Assembly (NCBI GenBank): GCA_030280995.1
Contig: JASXTE010000017.1
Span: forward strand, 9,696,498-9,760,497
Length of the DNA: 64,000 bases
DNA from: Hemileia vastatrix
Lineage: Eukaryota; Basidiomycota; Pucciniomycetes; Pucciniales; Zaghouaniaceae
Direction of reading: 5' to 3'
This document shows, piece by piece, positions 36,348 to 47,530 of this stretch. How positions within the stretch are numbered: the stretch's first letter is position 1; every line of letters begins with the position of its first letter. A program made the translations under genes and the position numbers. A model generated the notes under the pieces. That model searched no databases. It was not told the origin of the DNA and was given only the letters and a program-made list of their open reading frames with translations.

Positions 36348-36480
36348 CCTAGTTGACCATAATAAAGTAAAACTCTTAGTCCTAGAAGACAATAAATATT
36401 TAATAAATTATTAAATTAATTTTATTATTATTTTTTGTTTATTGGTTGACCATAATAGTACTCAGTACTTAGTCCCAATA
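36348..36480 (+). promoter_or_regulatory. Repeated leader motif of El-4
   Basis: CCTAGTTGACCATAATA ... CTTAGTCCTAGAAG (36348-36388), then GGTTGACCATAATAG ... CTTAGTCCC (36443-36477). The same paired motif is in the leaders of El-5 and El-7. A packaging, dimerisation or translation-control role is a guess. Confidence 0.45.
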
Positions 36481-36940
36481 TTACCATTATATTAGGGGGT
36501 ATCAAATTTAGAAATCTTCCATTTCAAAATACCTCTTTTTTCCACCAAATCAACCATGATTATTTTTTAAAATATGCCACATTGTGCCCCCAAAAACACC
36601 TTTTTACTGAGAATTAATGTCAAGCTTTTGGCTTTCTATTTGTGCTGTGAAACACCTTTTAAATAATTACAAATTTCTAACTTTGATACCTCCTATTAAT
36701 TTTTGGTATTAATCATTTTGGTTGACTTATTAAACCTTTATTGGTTGGTCCCATTTTAATTACTGTTAATTCTTAATAAATAATTGTAATCACATTTATT
36801 TGTATTACATTTTTGTTAATTAATTGATTTTTGATAAAAATTAAATTTTTTTTTTTTTTAAAAAAAAAAATTCAATAAATTTTATTTTGAAATAACAATT
36901 TGAATCATTAAATAATTTTGATTCTATTTTAACAGTTTAA

Positions 36941-37579
36941 ATGTCCAGTAGTTTGGCTAACAGCATGGATAACTTACATGTAGATGAGATTGAAGTGGAT
37001 AATGACACTGAATCTGTAGGTTCTTCTAAATTAACTTACAAAAGTTATTCAGCTGACAAAAAACTTTCAGGACGTGGAAATGGTAAGAGAAGTGGAATAC
37101 CCCCCTCACCAAACACCTCTGAAAGAAGTAAAACCTCTAATAAATCAGGACAATAAACTCAAAGGTATAAAAATAAAAAAGATACCTCTAACCCAACAAG
37201 TAAACAATCTGTCCAGTCACATCAAAGAACTGAAGGCAGAAAGCATGAAGTACAAGGCAAGGGTAGACACACTCTTGCAGCAGATGCAGGAATTGTTAAA
37301 TCCCAAACAGGCTCAAAATCCTCATTTCCCAGACTCTCAGCCTCAGCCTCAACCTCAGCCCAATCAGGTACCCAGCTCCTTCACGCAAAATCAAAGCACT
37401 CTGCAAGTGGAACAGTGGAAATGGGATTACTTGATGAGCCATTACCAACAGAATCCTCAGCAACCAGCTCAACACCCTGGCCCATCCAGGACACCAACCT
37501 ACCATCCATCTCCTCAGCCCCATCCTTATCAGGGAGGCAGAAGAAAGAAGGCACAGGGTTAGTTTCTTCCCTTACCATG
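36941..37579 (+). pseudogene. El-4 ORF1: exons 1 and 2 of the coiled-coil leader protein
   Basis: Exon 1 (36941-37015, 25 codons) contains MDNLHVDEIEVD, almost the same as in El-7. Exon 2 (37071-37579) begins DVEM and has KIKKIPLTQQ, a coiled coil (VNNLSSHIKELKAESMKYKA), a Q/P-rich stretch, VEQWKWDYLMSHYQQ, GPSRTP, HPYQGGRRKKAQ and, after a Lys-to-stop change at 37560, LPLPW-TGA at the intron 2 donor. Unspliced, the first frame ends at 37156. Role unknown; the coil and basic tail would suit a Gag-assembly or RNA-binding protein. Confidence 0.65.
37016..37070 (+). other. El-4 gag-leader intron 1
   Basis: 55 nt, donor GTAGGT, branch GCTGACA, acceptor CTTTCAG. Joins DTES to DVEM in frame. Confidence 0.65.
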
Positions 37580-37633
37580 GTGAGTAATTTGTTTGATAAA
37601 CATGTTGGTATGTATAATAAAAAGCTTCTTCAG
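37580..37633 (+). other. El-4 gag-leader intron 2
   Basis: 54 nt, donor GTGAGT, acceptor CTTCAG then GTAAT. The only intron 2 whose length is not 3n+1, so reading through it does not reach gag, while splicing still gives the TGG TAA T junction. Confidence 0.6.
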
Positions 37634-39873
37634 GTAATATTGTGGATTCTGGTGAAAGAACAGTTAAACCCTTAAAAAGACAACTTCCTTTAATGAGTAT
37701 CCCCAATGATGTAATTAGCAAATTATCATTTGATGAACCTTTACATTTGACTTCTACTTCTTTAATTAATCCTTCTCTTGCAATTAAGAATGATTCTGTT
37801 TCCCCTGAGGTCTATACTTTAATTGAGAAAACTTCTGAGGAAATATTGAAAGATACCCTTGATTTTAATGTTGTAAAAGACAAACATTTAAGAGATGTGT
37901 TAATACATGAGAGTTATAGATTAAATAATTTTCACTTGAATTGTAAAGTAAGTTCTTCTGTACAATATACAGCTTATTTTAAAATCAAATAAACCTTGAA
38001 TATTGTTCTTAGCCAACAAAAACAAATAAGGGGTGACCATAGATCTATCTCAGATAAGAATATCAATCTACATAAAACCTTGAGTGAATTGAAACCCCTT
38101 ATTGAGGAAAAAAATTCATTAAAAAGTGAAATTAAATCTCTACAAAATGAGGTTAAAAAGCTAAAAAATGATTTCCATGCACTGAGTGCCAAACACACAG
38201 TTTCTGAGGAGAGAAATGTTTTATCTCTTGCAAAAGTAAATGACCAGATGTCTGAAATTCCAAGGATAAGAAACTATGTGGCTTACCTGCAGAAAAATTT
38301 TTCAACCTTTCCCATCAATAATTATGGTATAAATGAGAATGCTGCCCATAAGCTGCATAAAAATAAAGAAAAAGAACCTGAACAGAGTTCCTCCTTTCTT
38401 CCTCATATTTCAGCCATTAAACAAGCTGACAATGAGTCTGTAAAATCTTTTGCTACAAGCAAAAAATCTTGTGATGGTCATGTACCAGCTGCTTCTGTAA
38501 ATAATGAAATTTCTGAACACCTGGCTAAACTTCAGGAATTATTGATGTTGAATAATTCAAACCAAAAAATGGACCATCCCAGTAGTCAGAAAAATTGGCC
38601 TAAATTGGACCAATATCATACCTTTGATGGTGATTCTTCCTCTGATTGGCAACACTCTATCCAAAGAATTGATAATTTAAAGAGATCTTATAAACTACCT
38701 GATGAGGAAATCGTTTCTAAGCTAATTTCTTTATTTTCCAATGTAGCCTTGATGTGGTATGAATCTGATATTTTAGATAACAATCATTAAACATGGAATG
38801 ATTGGAAATTCTTAATTGAGAACCAGTTTGGTGGTTCAAAATTCAGGTTGGCTCAGCAAAGACTTTATGAGAATACTAGATATGTATCCTCCTCTGTTGA
38901 AAACCCCATTGTTTTTCTTATGAAAGTAACAAAATTCCTGAGAGCAATTGATCCAAAAATGGATTATGATATTTGGAGAGATAAAATCTTGTATAAATTA
39001 CCAAATTCTCTTAGAGATTTAATTGTAGCTAGAACTGAGAATGTAAGGGAAAATTCTTCTTTCATTAATATCTGTAATAAGGTACTACTCAACCATAGAT
39101 ATGAACCAAAGAATTACCTTAGTAAATCTTATCATGATCAAAATAAACCCTCTACAAAGCCCCCAGAAAAATCTGGTAAACCCTCTACCCCAGTTGCACC
39201 TAAAAAATATGCAACGAATACTTATTATAAATGTAACAAACCATGGCAAAAGGGTCATGTTTGTGACAAGAAAATTCATCTTGTTGAACAAAATGAAGAC
39301 ACTGATGAGGCTGAAATAGATAATATATCTGAAGAATGTGTATTGGATTTATCTTCAGTGGAAAATTCTGAAATAATTAAAGATATTACTAACACTTCTA
39401 TAGCCATATCCCCTTTGAAAGCACCTGTTATCATTAATGGTAAAAATGTTGATGTAGTTCTTGACTCTGGTGCTGGAGGAAGTGTAGTGTCTGAAAGAGC
39501 TTTAGCTTCAGTAGATAAGGATTATTTGAGTAAATTATTACCTATAACTTCTGAAAAATGGCGAGGGTATGGTTCTACCTTAATTCCTGTTGGAAAATAC
39601 AAACCCTCTGTATTCTTCAAATATAATGGTGGTTTTGTCAGAGCTATTTGTGAATTTGTTGTCATGAAAAATGATAATTTAAGCAATTGGTTTATTATTG
39701 GTAATGATATTTTAACCATGTTTGGTGTTAAATTGTACCCAGAAAATAATTGCTTCACCTTGGGATTGAATGGCAAAAGAAAATTCAAAATTTCCTCACC
39801 TATAAAACCTTCTGGGCATCTGTTAAAGTCTTGTAACTCACTGATCCAGTGTAAAGGCAGACCAACAATTTAA
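37634..39873 (+). pseudogene. El-4 gag and protease
   Basis: Gag: N-terminal NIVDSGERTVKP, coiled coil (about 38080-38200), core NWPKLDQYHTFDGDSSSDW, YKLPDEEIVSKLISLF, FGGSKFRLAQQRLYENTRY, KILYKLPNSLRDLIVARTE. The knuckle at about 39223-39264 has its first Cys changed to Tyr (C in El-7). Protease: VVLDSGAGGSVVS with the catalytic Asp at 39463-39465, FIIGNDILTMFGVKL. In-frame stops at 37990 (Glu codon in El-7), 38788 (Tyr) and 39871. Confidence 0.85.
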
Positions 39874-42489
39874 ATGAATGATTTATTAAATGAAATAAAT
39901 ACTGCTTCTTTTGGTGATCAGTTAACTAGTGAACAAAAAGATTCTATAATTGCCTCAATTACCTCTTTCCCAATGGCTTTTGCTCATGGTTCTCATGTCT
40001 TAGGAAGTGTTCAGGAAGAAATTAAAATTAACTTATCCTGTAACTTGAGTGATATTCCTCCTAGTCTTAAGAAAAAACCATATCCTTCTTCTCCAACAAA
40101 AAGAAAGGATATTGAAGATAATATTTCCACATTATTAAAAATGAATATCATTGAGAAAGTGGATGTCACCCCCAAATATTGTGTCATCTCCCCAGTCTTA
40201 ATTTCTTATGAAAAAGATAAGGCTAGATTATGTGGAGATTACAGAGCATTAAACACTTATACTGTTGATGATATTTATCCTTTTCCCAGAATTAATTCAA
40301 TACATGCCACCTTGCAAGGTGCAAAATTTATTAGTTGTCTGGATGGAAATAAAGGCTATCATCAAGTTCCTGTTGAGAAAAATTCTCAAAAAATTTTACT
40401 TATTGATATTCATATGGGAATATATAAGTATGTTAGAATGCCATTCGGCCCTGAAAATGCCCCTTCAGTTTTTCAAAAAGTCATGGATAACACTTTCCAT
40501 CAGGAAATAATTGAGGGATGGCTCATGGTGTATATTGATGATATCATTGTTTTTTCTAAAACTTTTGATGAACATATGGTTCATTTAAATAGGGTTTTCC
40601 AAAAAATGGATGAAATCAATATGACCTTGTCCTTGAAAAAGTGTAAATTTGGTTTTCAATCTTTGAAAGTCCTTGGCCATGTTGTGTCAGGTCTACAAAT
40701 TTGTGTAGACCACAAAAAAGTTGCTGCAATTCAAAATATGAAGGCACCAACTTCTGTAAGAGAAATTCAAAGTTTTTTAGGTATGTGTGGCTATTATAGA
40801 CAATATATTAAAAATTATCAAGTCATAGCCTTGCCTCTTACCAAACTAACTAGGAAAGATGTTACATTCATCTGGAATATTGACTTTCAAAAATCTTTTG
40901 ATACATTAAAATGTTGCTTAATGACAGCCCCTATCTTAGATCTTCTAGATTTTAACAAACCATTTGTCCTGTATACAGATTCTAGCTTTGTTGGTCTGGG
41001 TGCTGCCCTTCACCAGAAACAAATAATTAATGATAAATCCTCAGAGGTTGTAATTTGTTATATTTCAAGAACCTTGAGAAATAGTGAATTGAAATATGGT
41101 GCCACTCAATTAGAGTGCTTAGCAGTTGTTTGGGCTCTTGAGAAGCTTCATTACTATCTAGATGACCAAAAGTTTGAATTGGTAACTGACTGTAGTGCTG
41201 TGAAGTCCCTCTTGAACCTGAAAACACCTAATAGACATATGTTCAGGTGGCAACTTGCTGTTCAAGACTACAGAGGAGGGATGACACTTATCCATAGGGC
41301 TGGAAATGTTCACTCCAATGTTGATATGCTGTCCAGATTGCCTCTTCCAAATAATGACTCAAATCCTGCTTATGTACCTGAAGATGATACTGTTCATATC
41401 CATGGTATGTTTATCGTTGATATGGAAGAAGAGTTATTGCAATTAATACTGGATTCATATGATAAGGATTCTGATTTAAATAAATTGGTTACTTTCTTAA
41501 ATGATCCTAAGAAAGTTTTAATTCAAGCATTGATTAAAACTTGTCCTGCAAAGTATCAAAATGCTTTGAGTAAAGGAAAGTTTTCTATTGAAGATGGTTA
41601 TACATATTATAGAAGAAAGCTTACTAATGTAATTGTAATTCCTCCTTCAATGAAAGAAACTATCCTCAAACTTTGTCATGATGACATATTAGCTGGTCAT
41701 TTTGATCTTGAAAAAACATTGATTAGAATCAAAAAAACTGCATGGTGGGCTAATATGTCTGAAGACACAAAATTTTATGTTGAATCTTGTGATTCCTGCC
41801 AAAAATCTAAAAGGTTTACAGGTAAAAGTGCAGGGTTATTACAGCATATTGAAGCACCTGATGCTCCTTGGCAAATAATTAACATGTATTTTGTCACTGG
41901 TCTTCCTGTTGCAGGTAAAGACAGCTTTAACTCTTGTTGGGTAATAGTAGATAGATTCACAAAAATGTGCAAATTTATTCCAACTCACAAAGATGTATCC
42001 ACCAAAGAATTAGCCTTCTTATGGTGGTCTTACATGTTTAATATTATTGGTTTTCCAAAAGCCATTATCTCTGATAGGGATCCAAAATTCACTTCTGAGT
42101 TTTGGACCTCTTTGATGGATATTTGTGGCTGTGAGTTAAAGTTGTCTACAGCTCACCATCCTCAAACTGATGGTCTAGCTGAAAGAATATTTCAAACTCT
42201 GGAAGATATGATAAGAAGTTATTGTGCCTTTGGTTTAGAATATAAAGACAATGACAGATTTACTCATGACTGGGTCACTCTATTGCCTGGTCTTGAATTT
42301 GCATATAATAGCACTGTTCATTCTGTCACTGAGAAAATGCCTTTTGAGCTTTGGTTAGGTTATGTCCCAAATACTCCTGCTCAGATTCTCAATAATAAAT
42401 TACCTAAGTTGGAACTACATCCTGGTGTAAAATTATTTATGCAAATGCAACAGCTATGCAGAAAACATGCTCAAAGCTGTATTGATTAA
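39874..42489 (+). CDS. pol: El-4 pol: RT, RNase H and integrase, 871 codons open
   Basis: Longest intact stretch in the window, part of the gag-pol polyprotein rather than a separate gene. RT (about residues 60-250): CVISPVLISYEKDKARLCGDYRALN, CLDGNKGYHQVPV, RMPFGPENAPSVFQ, YIDD at 40531-40542. Connection and RNase H (residues 250-480): CGYYRQYIKNY, LYTDSSFVGLG, LECLAVVWALEKL, LVTDCSAVKSLL, NVDMLSRLP. Integrase (residues 590-860): HDDILAGHFDL, CDSCQKSK, then NMYFVTGLP in place of NMDFVTGLP (first catalytic Asp changed to Tyr, 41887-41889), ISDRDPKFTSEFW and HPQTDGLAERIFQ. TAA at 42487 replaces a Lys codon. Confidence 0.9.
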   Translation: MNDLLNEINTASFGDQLTSEQKDSIIASITSFPMAFAHGSHVLGSVQEEIKINLSCNLSDIPPSLKKKPYPSSPTKRKDIEDNISTLLKMNIIEKVDVTPKYCVISPVLISYEKDKARLCGDYRALNTYTVDDIYPFPRINSIHATLQGAKFISCLDGNKGYHQVPVEKNSQKILLIDIHMGIYKYVRMPFGPENAPSVFQKVMDNTFHQEIIEGWLMVYIDDIIVFSKTFDEHMVHLNRVFQKMDEINMTLSLKKCKFGFQSLKVLGHVVSGLQICVDHKKVAAIQNMKAPTSVREIQSFLGMCGYYRQYIKNYQVIALPLTKLTRKDVTFIWNIDFQKSFDTLKCCLMTAPILDLLDFNKPFVLYTDSSFVGLGAALHQKQIINDKSSEVVICYISRTLRNSELKYGATQLECLAVVWALEKLHYYLDDQKFELVTDCSAVKSLLNLKTPNRHMFRWQLAVQDYRGGMTLIHRAGNVHSNVDMLSRLPLPNNDSNPAYVPEDDTVHIHGMFIVDMEEELLQLILDSYDKDSDLNKLVTFLNDPKKVLIQALIKTCPAKYQNALSKGKFSIEDGYTYYRRKLTNVIVIPPSMKETILKLCHDDILAGHFDLEKTLIRIKKTAWWANMSEDTKFYVESCDSCQKSKRFTGKSAGLLQHIEAPDAPWQIINMYFVTGLPVAGKDSFNSCWVIVDRFTKMCKFIPTHKDVSTKELAFLWWSYMFNIIGFPKAIISDRDPKFTSEFWTSLMDICGCELKLSTAHHPQTDGLAERIFQTLEDMIRSYCAFGLEYKDNDRFTHDWVTLLPGLEFAYNSTVHSVTEKMPFELWLGYVPNTPAQILNNKLPKLELHPGVKLFMQMQQLCRKHAQSCID

Positions 42490-42972
42490 GCATTTGAATA
42501 TGAAAAGAAAAGATGGGATAAATCCCATAAGGAATACAAATTTAACAAGGGTGATGAAGTGTTTATATCTACTGTCCATTTCAATTTACAAGGTAAAAAC
42601 AAATTAAAGGATCCTTTTGTAGGACCATTTGTTGTTATAAGAATGGTTGGAGATAATGCAGTAGAAGTTGTTTTGTGTTCTCCATATGATAGGAAACATC
42701 CTGTATTTCCCATTTCTTTGATTAAGCTTTATACTTCAAACAGTGACTTATTTCCCAAAATAAGGGGAAGACCTAAGAAAAACCCTCAGGAAGTCACAGA
42801 AACTGCAGAAATTGATAAAATTCTCAATGATAGAATTATCACTTCTGAAAGAGGTACTGAATATTTATTGAGATATAAGAACAAATAATCTGAACATGAT
42901 GCATGGATACCTGGAAAAGAGATTTCAAATCTTCCTACTCTGTTAAAGAAGTACAAAAAGAAAAAAACATAG
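42490..42972 (+). pseudogene. El-4 integrase C-terminus and chromodomain
   Basis: Same frame as pol: FEYEKKRWDKSHKEYKF, VFISTVHFNLQGKNKLKD (GPY/F-like region), then the chromodomain ERGTEYLLRYKNK, a stop at 42886 and WIPGKEISNL, ending TAG at 42970-42972. Confidence 0.85.
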
Positions 42973-43005
42973 AATTTTTTTTAATTTTTTTTTAGAGTGA
43001 GGGAG

Positions 43006-44304
43006 TGTCAGCCAGGCTACACCAGGAGCCCAGTAAATTGTATGTTAATCTATTGGAGCTTAATTAGGGTAAAAAATTATGCATTTTATGTATATAAATT
43101 AATATTATATTGCATAATAAAATTATATAACAATTTTATTATAATATAACTAAAATAAGGGTTATATTAAATTTATTATTAAATAAATTATAGATACAAC
43201 TAAAACTCATTAAATACTTTATATTCTATAAAATGTTGGTGCATTTTTCATGTATTTAATACTTCTAAATTATTAATTAATTTTTTAAATATATTATAGT
43301 TAAAAAATCAAAATATTAACTTATAATATAATTAAGTAAATAAATTAAATTAAAGTATTAAAATAAAACTTTTATATAATATGAATTATAAATATTGAGC
43401 GCTTTTTTGACTCATAATTATTTCATTAAAGTATTAAATTAGTCAAAATATTTTATTTAATTAATTACTAATGTTGCATTCTAAAATTTAGTAATAATAT
43501 TAAATTAATAAATTGTTTTAACCTAAATTAATTATTACACTAATAATATGGGTTATATTAATTAATATCTTATGTTCCAGACTTAATTAATTAATTATAC
43601 TAATTATTTTATTAAAATAGTTTAATTTTTATGTCTCACTTAAAATGGGCTATTATCAAACGTTTTATAAATTGAATTAGTTAATACTTCAAGTGTTTCA
43701 ATCTTATTTAATTACTCACTTATTTTAAAGATTGGTTTGGGGTTAAATTGGTGGATTTTTGGGCTCTTACTTTTTTTTTAATTAATTGTTTTATATTTTT
43801 CCCTAATAAATTTGGTACACTTACTTTTAACCAATTAATTATTTCTTATCTTTTTTTATAGGATATATTTTTTGTGGCGCTTCAGAGAGCCCCTTATCTA
43901 TATAAGGGCCCTGGGAAACCCCCTGTAGCTCTATCACTTATTATACACTCAAACTTGAATATATTTTTTAATATAAATACGTTTATTATTATTTTTATTA
44001 GTATTACAATTCTAATTCTAATTTCATATAAATAACTACAGGTTGAAATAAGTCTAATAGTAATAACAGTGTTTGCCACGCAGAAAAAGTAATCCTTATT
44101 TTAAATAAATATATTATAATTTAAAAAAAACCTCGCTGTTGTATCAAATCCCAAGGAATCTCGTCGCCTCCCTCTATCTCAGAATAATTATATTTTTTTA
44201 TTATTTTTATTTCTTTATTTTTTATTATCCTTTTCCCTATATTTCCTCCTCTTCTTCTCTACCATTCCTCTTTTCCTCACCTTCTTCTAGACGACCAGCC
44301 AATA
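43006..44304 (+). repeat. El-4 3' LTR
   Basis: 1299 bp starting TGTCAGCCAGGC after the purine tract GAGTGAGGGAG and ending CCAGCCAATA. Nearly the same as the 5' LTR in U3, but clearly different from about 43960 onward. Confidence 0.9.
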
Positions 44305-44934
44305 AAACGTGTTATAAATTGAATTTGTTAATACTTCAAGTGTTTCAATCTTATTTAATTACTCACTTATTTTAAAGATTTGTTTGGGGTTAAATTGGTG
44401 GATTTTTTGGGCTCTTACTTATTTTTTAATTAATTGTTTTATAGTTTTCCCTTACAGATTTGGTACACTTACTTTTAACTATTTATTATTTCTTATCTTA
44501 TTTTTTATAGGATATATTTTCTTGTGGCGCTTCAGAGGGCCCCTTGCATATATAAGGGCCTTGGGAAACCCCTTGTAGCTCAATCACTTATTATATACAC
44601 TCAACTCAATACAATTTTAATTATATTACATTTATTTTATTTTTTATTAGCCTTATAAAATCTAAATTTAAAAGTAAATAAATATTTTACAGTTGAAATA
44701 TGTCTAATAATAATATTGTTGATTGCCGCACATTAAAAGTAACTACTAGTAAAATAATTATATTATAATTTAAAGACCCTTACTATTTTGTCAAATTTCC
44801 CAAGCAAGTCTTGTCGCCTTCTCTTTTAAAATACATAGAGTTTTTTTTATTATTATTTTACTTTTTTATTTTATCTTGCCTTCCTCCTTTATATCTTCCT
44901 TCTCCTTCTTCTCCTTCTAGACGACTGGCCAATA
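44305..44934 (+). repeat. Partial extra LTR at the El-4 3' end
   Basis: 630 bp equal to positions 35422-36045 of the 5' LTR, attached directly to the 3' LTR and ending CTGGCCAATA at the duplicated target GTCTC. It contains its own TATATAAG (about 44551). Confidence 0.85.
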
Positions 44935-44943
44935 GTCTCAGTG

Positions 44944-45755
44944 TGTCAAGGGGTCTTTCAAGTCTAGAAGGTTTTATAGTGAGGTCCAATGGCAGTAACT
45001 ATGTTTTTTAAGGTATTCAAACTCAGGTATGTATTTTCCTATCTTCAAGATTATTTACTCAATAATAAGAGGTAAAGAGGTGGATTATTATTAAATTAAT
45101 GTATTAGAATTACGGTTAATGTAAATACTAAGGCAATTAATAAATAGTAATAAAAGGATTGTAAATAGTTATAATAAAGTAAGTAAGTAACAAATAAATA
45201 AAAAACAGCCAAGAGAGTGGCCTTATATAGGCAAAGGAGGGACAAACCACAGCAATGAAATTCTAAAAACAGTAGTATGAGAGAGAGAGAAAAAGAATAT
45301 TCCAGAAGGAGTATTTCAAATAACAAAGTTGTTCTAAAAAGAAGGCGTCAAAAAGATGTATTTTAAAGATGTATTTACAGAGTATGTCAGAAATACATAA
45401 ATTTATTTAATATTTACTGTAGAAGTCAATTCTTAATAAGAAATTTGAATTTTTTGTATATATTTATTTTTATTTGAATATTAAAATTTTATTTTAATTT
45501 AAAAATCTATTTTTTAATATAAAAGTTTATTTCTTCTAACCTTTCAATGAGCGCGGTGTTAGAGAATAAAAATATAAGGGACATTTTATATTTAATTTTA
45601 TTTATTCATTTAATTTTACCATTCTGTAATTAGTTAATTTATTACAGGTAATTTTAATGTAACTAATTTAATTAAATAATTAAAATAATAAGGCATGGCT
45701 TCATCCAGTAAATAATTAATTATTTTACTGGGTAAGTCTAGTAGCCTGGCTGACA
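44944..45755 (-). repeat. Solo LTR of family IV
   Basis: 812 bp, in reverse a relative of the El-5 LTR (right end GCCTGGCTGACA, left end TGTCAAGGGGTC with TCTAGAAG nearby as in El-5). Perfect duplication CAGTG at 44939-44943 and 45756-45760. Only nine bases of minisatellite separate it from El-4. Confidence 0.85.
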
Positions 45756-45837
45756 CAGTGACTACTGAGAATTGTCTCAGAAATTACTGAAAATTGACTC
45801 AGAAATGACTAGGAATTCACTGAAAACTAACAGGGAG
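45756..45837. repeat. 22-bp minisatellite, middle part
   Basis: Units such as AATTGTCTCAGAAATTACTG in register with 34230-34769. It ends at the El-5 insertion (GGGAG, probably GGGAT before mutation). Confidence 0.85.
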
Positions 45838-46561
45838 TGTCAGCCAGGCTACTAAACTTACACAGTAAATAATTAATTATTTACTAGAGTAGAGATACAA
45901 CTTTACCTCTCATTTAATGAGTATACTTACTTTATAAACTACTTATACCATTTTAACTAATTAATAGGTGAAAATAAGTAAATATATAACTCTATTGTTT
46001 CCACATTTTTTTATTCTGTAAAAGCATCCTCATGAAAGTTAAAATAAAAATAAAAATACTAAATATTATATCAAATATTTTATTTTTACTTTGACAATTA
46101 CAGAAAATTAAAATAAATCAAATAAGATGGACATATACAGATAAATACTGTATATGGGTACATTATTTATAGAAAAAATTTAATCATTTGAAATTTCTAA
46201 TTGTGGAATTGTCTTTCTCTCTGGTACTCATGTATATAGGATTTTGATTCCATATTTTCTCTCCTTTTTGCCTATATAAGGCCTCTCAATCTGTCTATTT
46301 TCAATCATCCCATTCTTACTTACTTTACAAACAATATCATATTTACAACCCATTCTATTACTACTATTATGACCTTAGCATCTACAACTGCATATCTATA
46401 AGTCTTTAAAGTAATAATAATCATCATCTTTTCACCTTTTTATTGAGTATTAAATTATAAAGATAAAAAATATGTACTCCTTTTGAATTCTTGTGTTTTC
46501 CTCACCTTTCATTGTTGTTGGACCGCCATAAAATCTTCTAGACCAAAAGAACCCTTTGAAA
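45838..46561 (+). repeat. El-5 5' LTR (family IV)
   Basis: TGTCAGCCAGGCTACTAA...CCCTTTGAAA; TATA box TATATAAG at 46273-46280. Short compared with the other families. Confidence 0.9.
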
Positions 46562-46563
46562 GT

Positions 46564-46576
46564 TGGGAGCCTTTGC
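46564..46576 (+). promoter_or_regulatory. Primer-binding site of El-5
   Basis: TGGGAGCCTTTGC, two bases after the LTR, related to the site in other families. Confidence 0.6.
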
Positions 46577-46921
46577 AAATCATTGTTTACCCATTAATAT
46601 CTTGAAGCCGGAAACTGTAGGACCATTGACCTCAACAACAATAGTGATTTTTGGACAAATGACAAGCAACAAACATCAAAAGGCATGTGACTAACCTTTT
46701 TTTCCGGGACTGGGAATTGAACCTTTCCCCAAATTTAAGGTTTATATATGTATTATTTTCCTATATATTTTTATTGACTATAGTAATTACTATCTGTAGG
46801 CCTCACATTGCATAATTCATTATATATATATATCTTTTTACTCAGCACTCTGTAGTTGGCATTATATTGCCCAAATTACAGGGGGAGGTGTCTGGAAAAA
46901 ATTATATTTTTTCTTTTTTTT

Positions 46922-47297
46922 CCTAGTTGACCAAGATAGAGCACCTTTGTTCTTAGTCCTAGAAGTAATATAATTACATTAATAAATTATATTATATATT
47001 TTTTTTGATTATTTCAGTTGACATTTTGTCCTGATAATTAAAAGATTATTTTATTACTTCAGTTGACAATTAGTCCTGGTAGAAAAATAATAATATATAT
47101 ATTAATTAATTAATTAAAAATAATATTAAATTTTTTTACTATCTCAGTTGATTTATTTAAATCCTGGTAATAAAATATCACTATCTTAGTTAAATTGATT
47201 AATTAAAAATTGTAATAATTACTTCAGTTGATTTTTTGCTCCTGATAAGTATTATATTTTTATTATTTCAGTTTATTAATAATCCTGGTTATTGATC
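46922..47297 (+). repeat. Multiplied leader motif of El-5
   Basis: At least six spaced copies of a motif like TTCAGTTGAC - 8 to 11 bases - TCCTGGTAA (about 46922, 47012, 47056, 47142, 47221, 47266), one of them (46922-46965) in the CCTAGTTGACC...CTTAGTCCTAGAAG form seen in El-4 and El-7. Confidence 0.55.
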
Positions 47298-47472
47298 ATA
47301 CACTTAAAATATTTTTATTTTATCTTTTATTTTTTTTCAAATTAAATAATAACTGATTAAATTTTAATATTTCCTTTTTATCTCAGCTCAAGTTATACAA
47401 ACTATAGCTGATTTAAGTGTTTCTACTACCCATGAAGAAGAGTTGTACCTGATTGATTATGATGAGCCTTCT

Positions 47473-47530
47473 TTAAGTTCTCCTTTGACTGCTCAACTTG
47501 CTCAAATTAATCAATTATTGGACCAAACAG
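47473..47530 (+). other. El-5 gag-leader intron 1, donor mutated
   Basis: 58 nt (3n+1). Donor reads TTAAGT, aligned with GTAAGT of El-7; acceptor CAAACAG followed by GATGTAGAAATG (DVEM), as in El-4 and El-7. Confidence 0.5.

Larger units (their letters stand above)
34770..44934 (+). mobile_element. El-4: family III Ty3/gypsy chromovirus with a doubled 3' LTR
   Basis: The TSD GTCTC (34765-34769 and 44935-44939) brackets a 5' LTR, a full interior and, unusually, a complete 3' LTR (43006-44304) plus a 3'-partial LTR (44305-44934). Gag-pol is in one frame from 37634 to 42972 with five in-frame stops, four of them from single base changes relative to El-7. Integrase has lost its first catalytic residue. 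Confidence 0.92.

Noticed and set aside
44139..45011. Three hydrophobic frames of 64-78 codons
   Set aside because: They fall in U5 parts of the El-4 3' LTR and its partial duplicate; similar DNA in the 5' LTR does not keep them.
46680..46735. GGTTCAATTCC on the minus strand of the El-5 leader as a tRNA relic
   Set aside because: The flanking bases do not form a T-stem (only two of five pairs), and no other tRNA parts are present.
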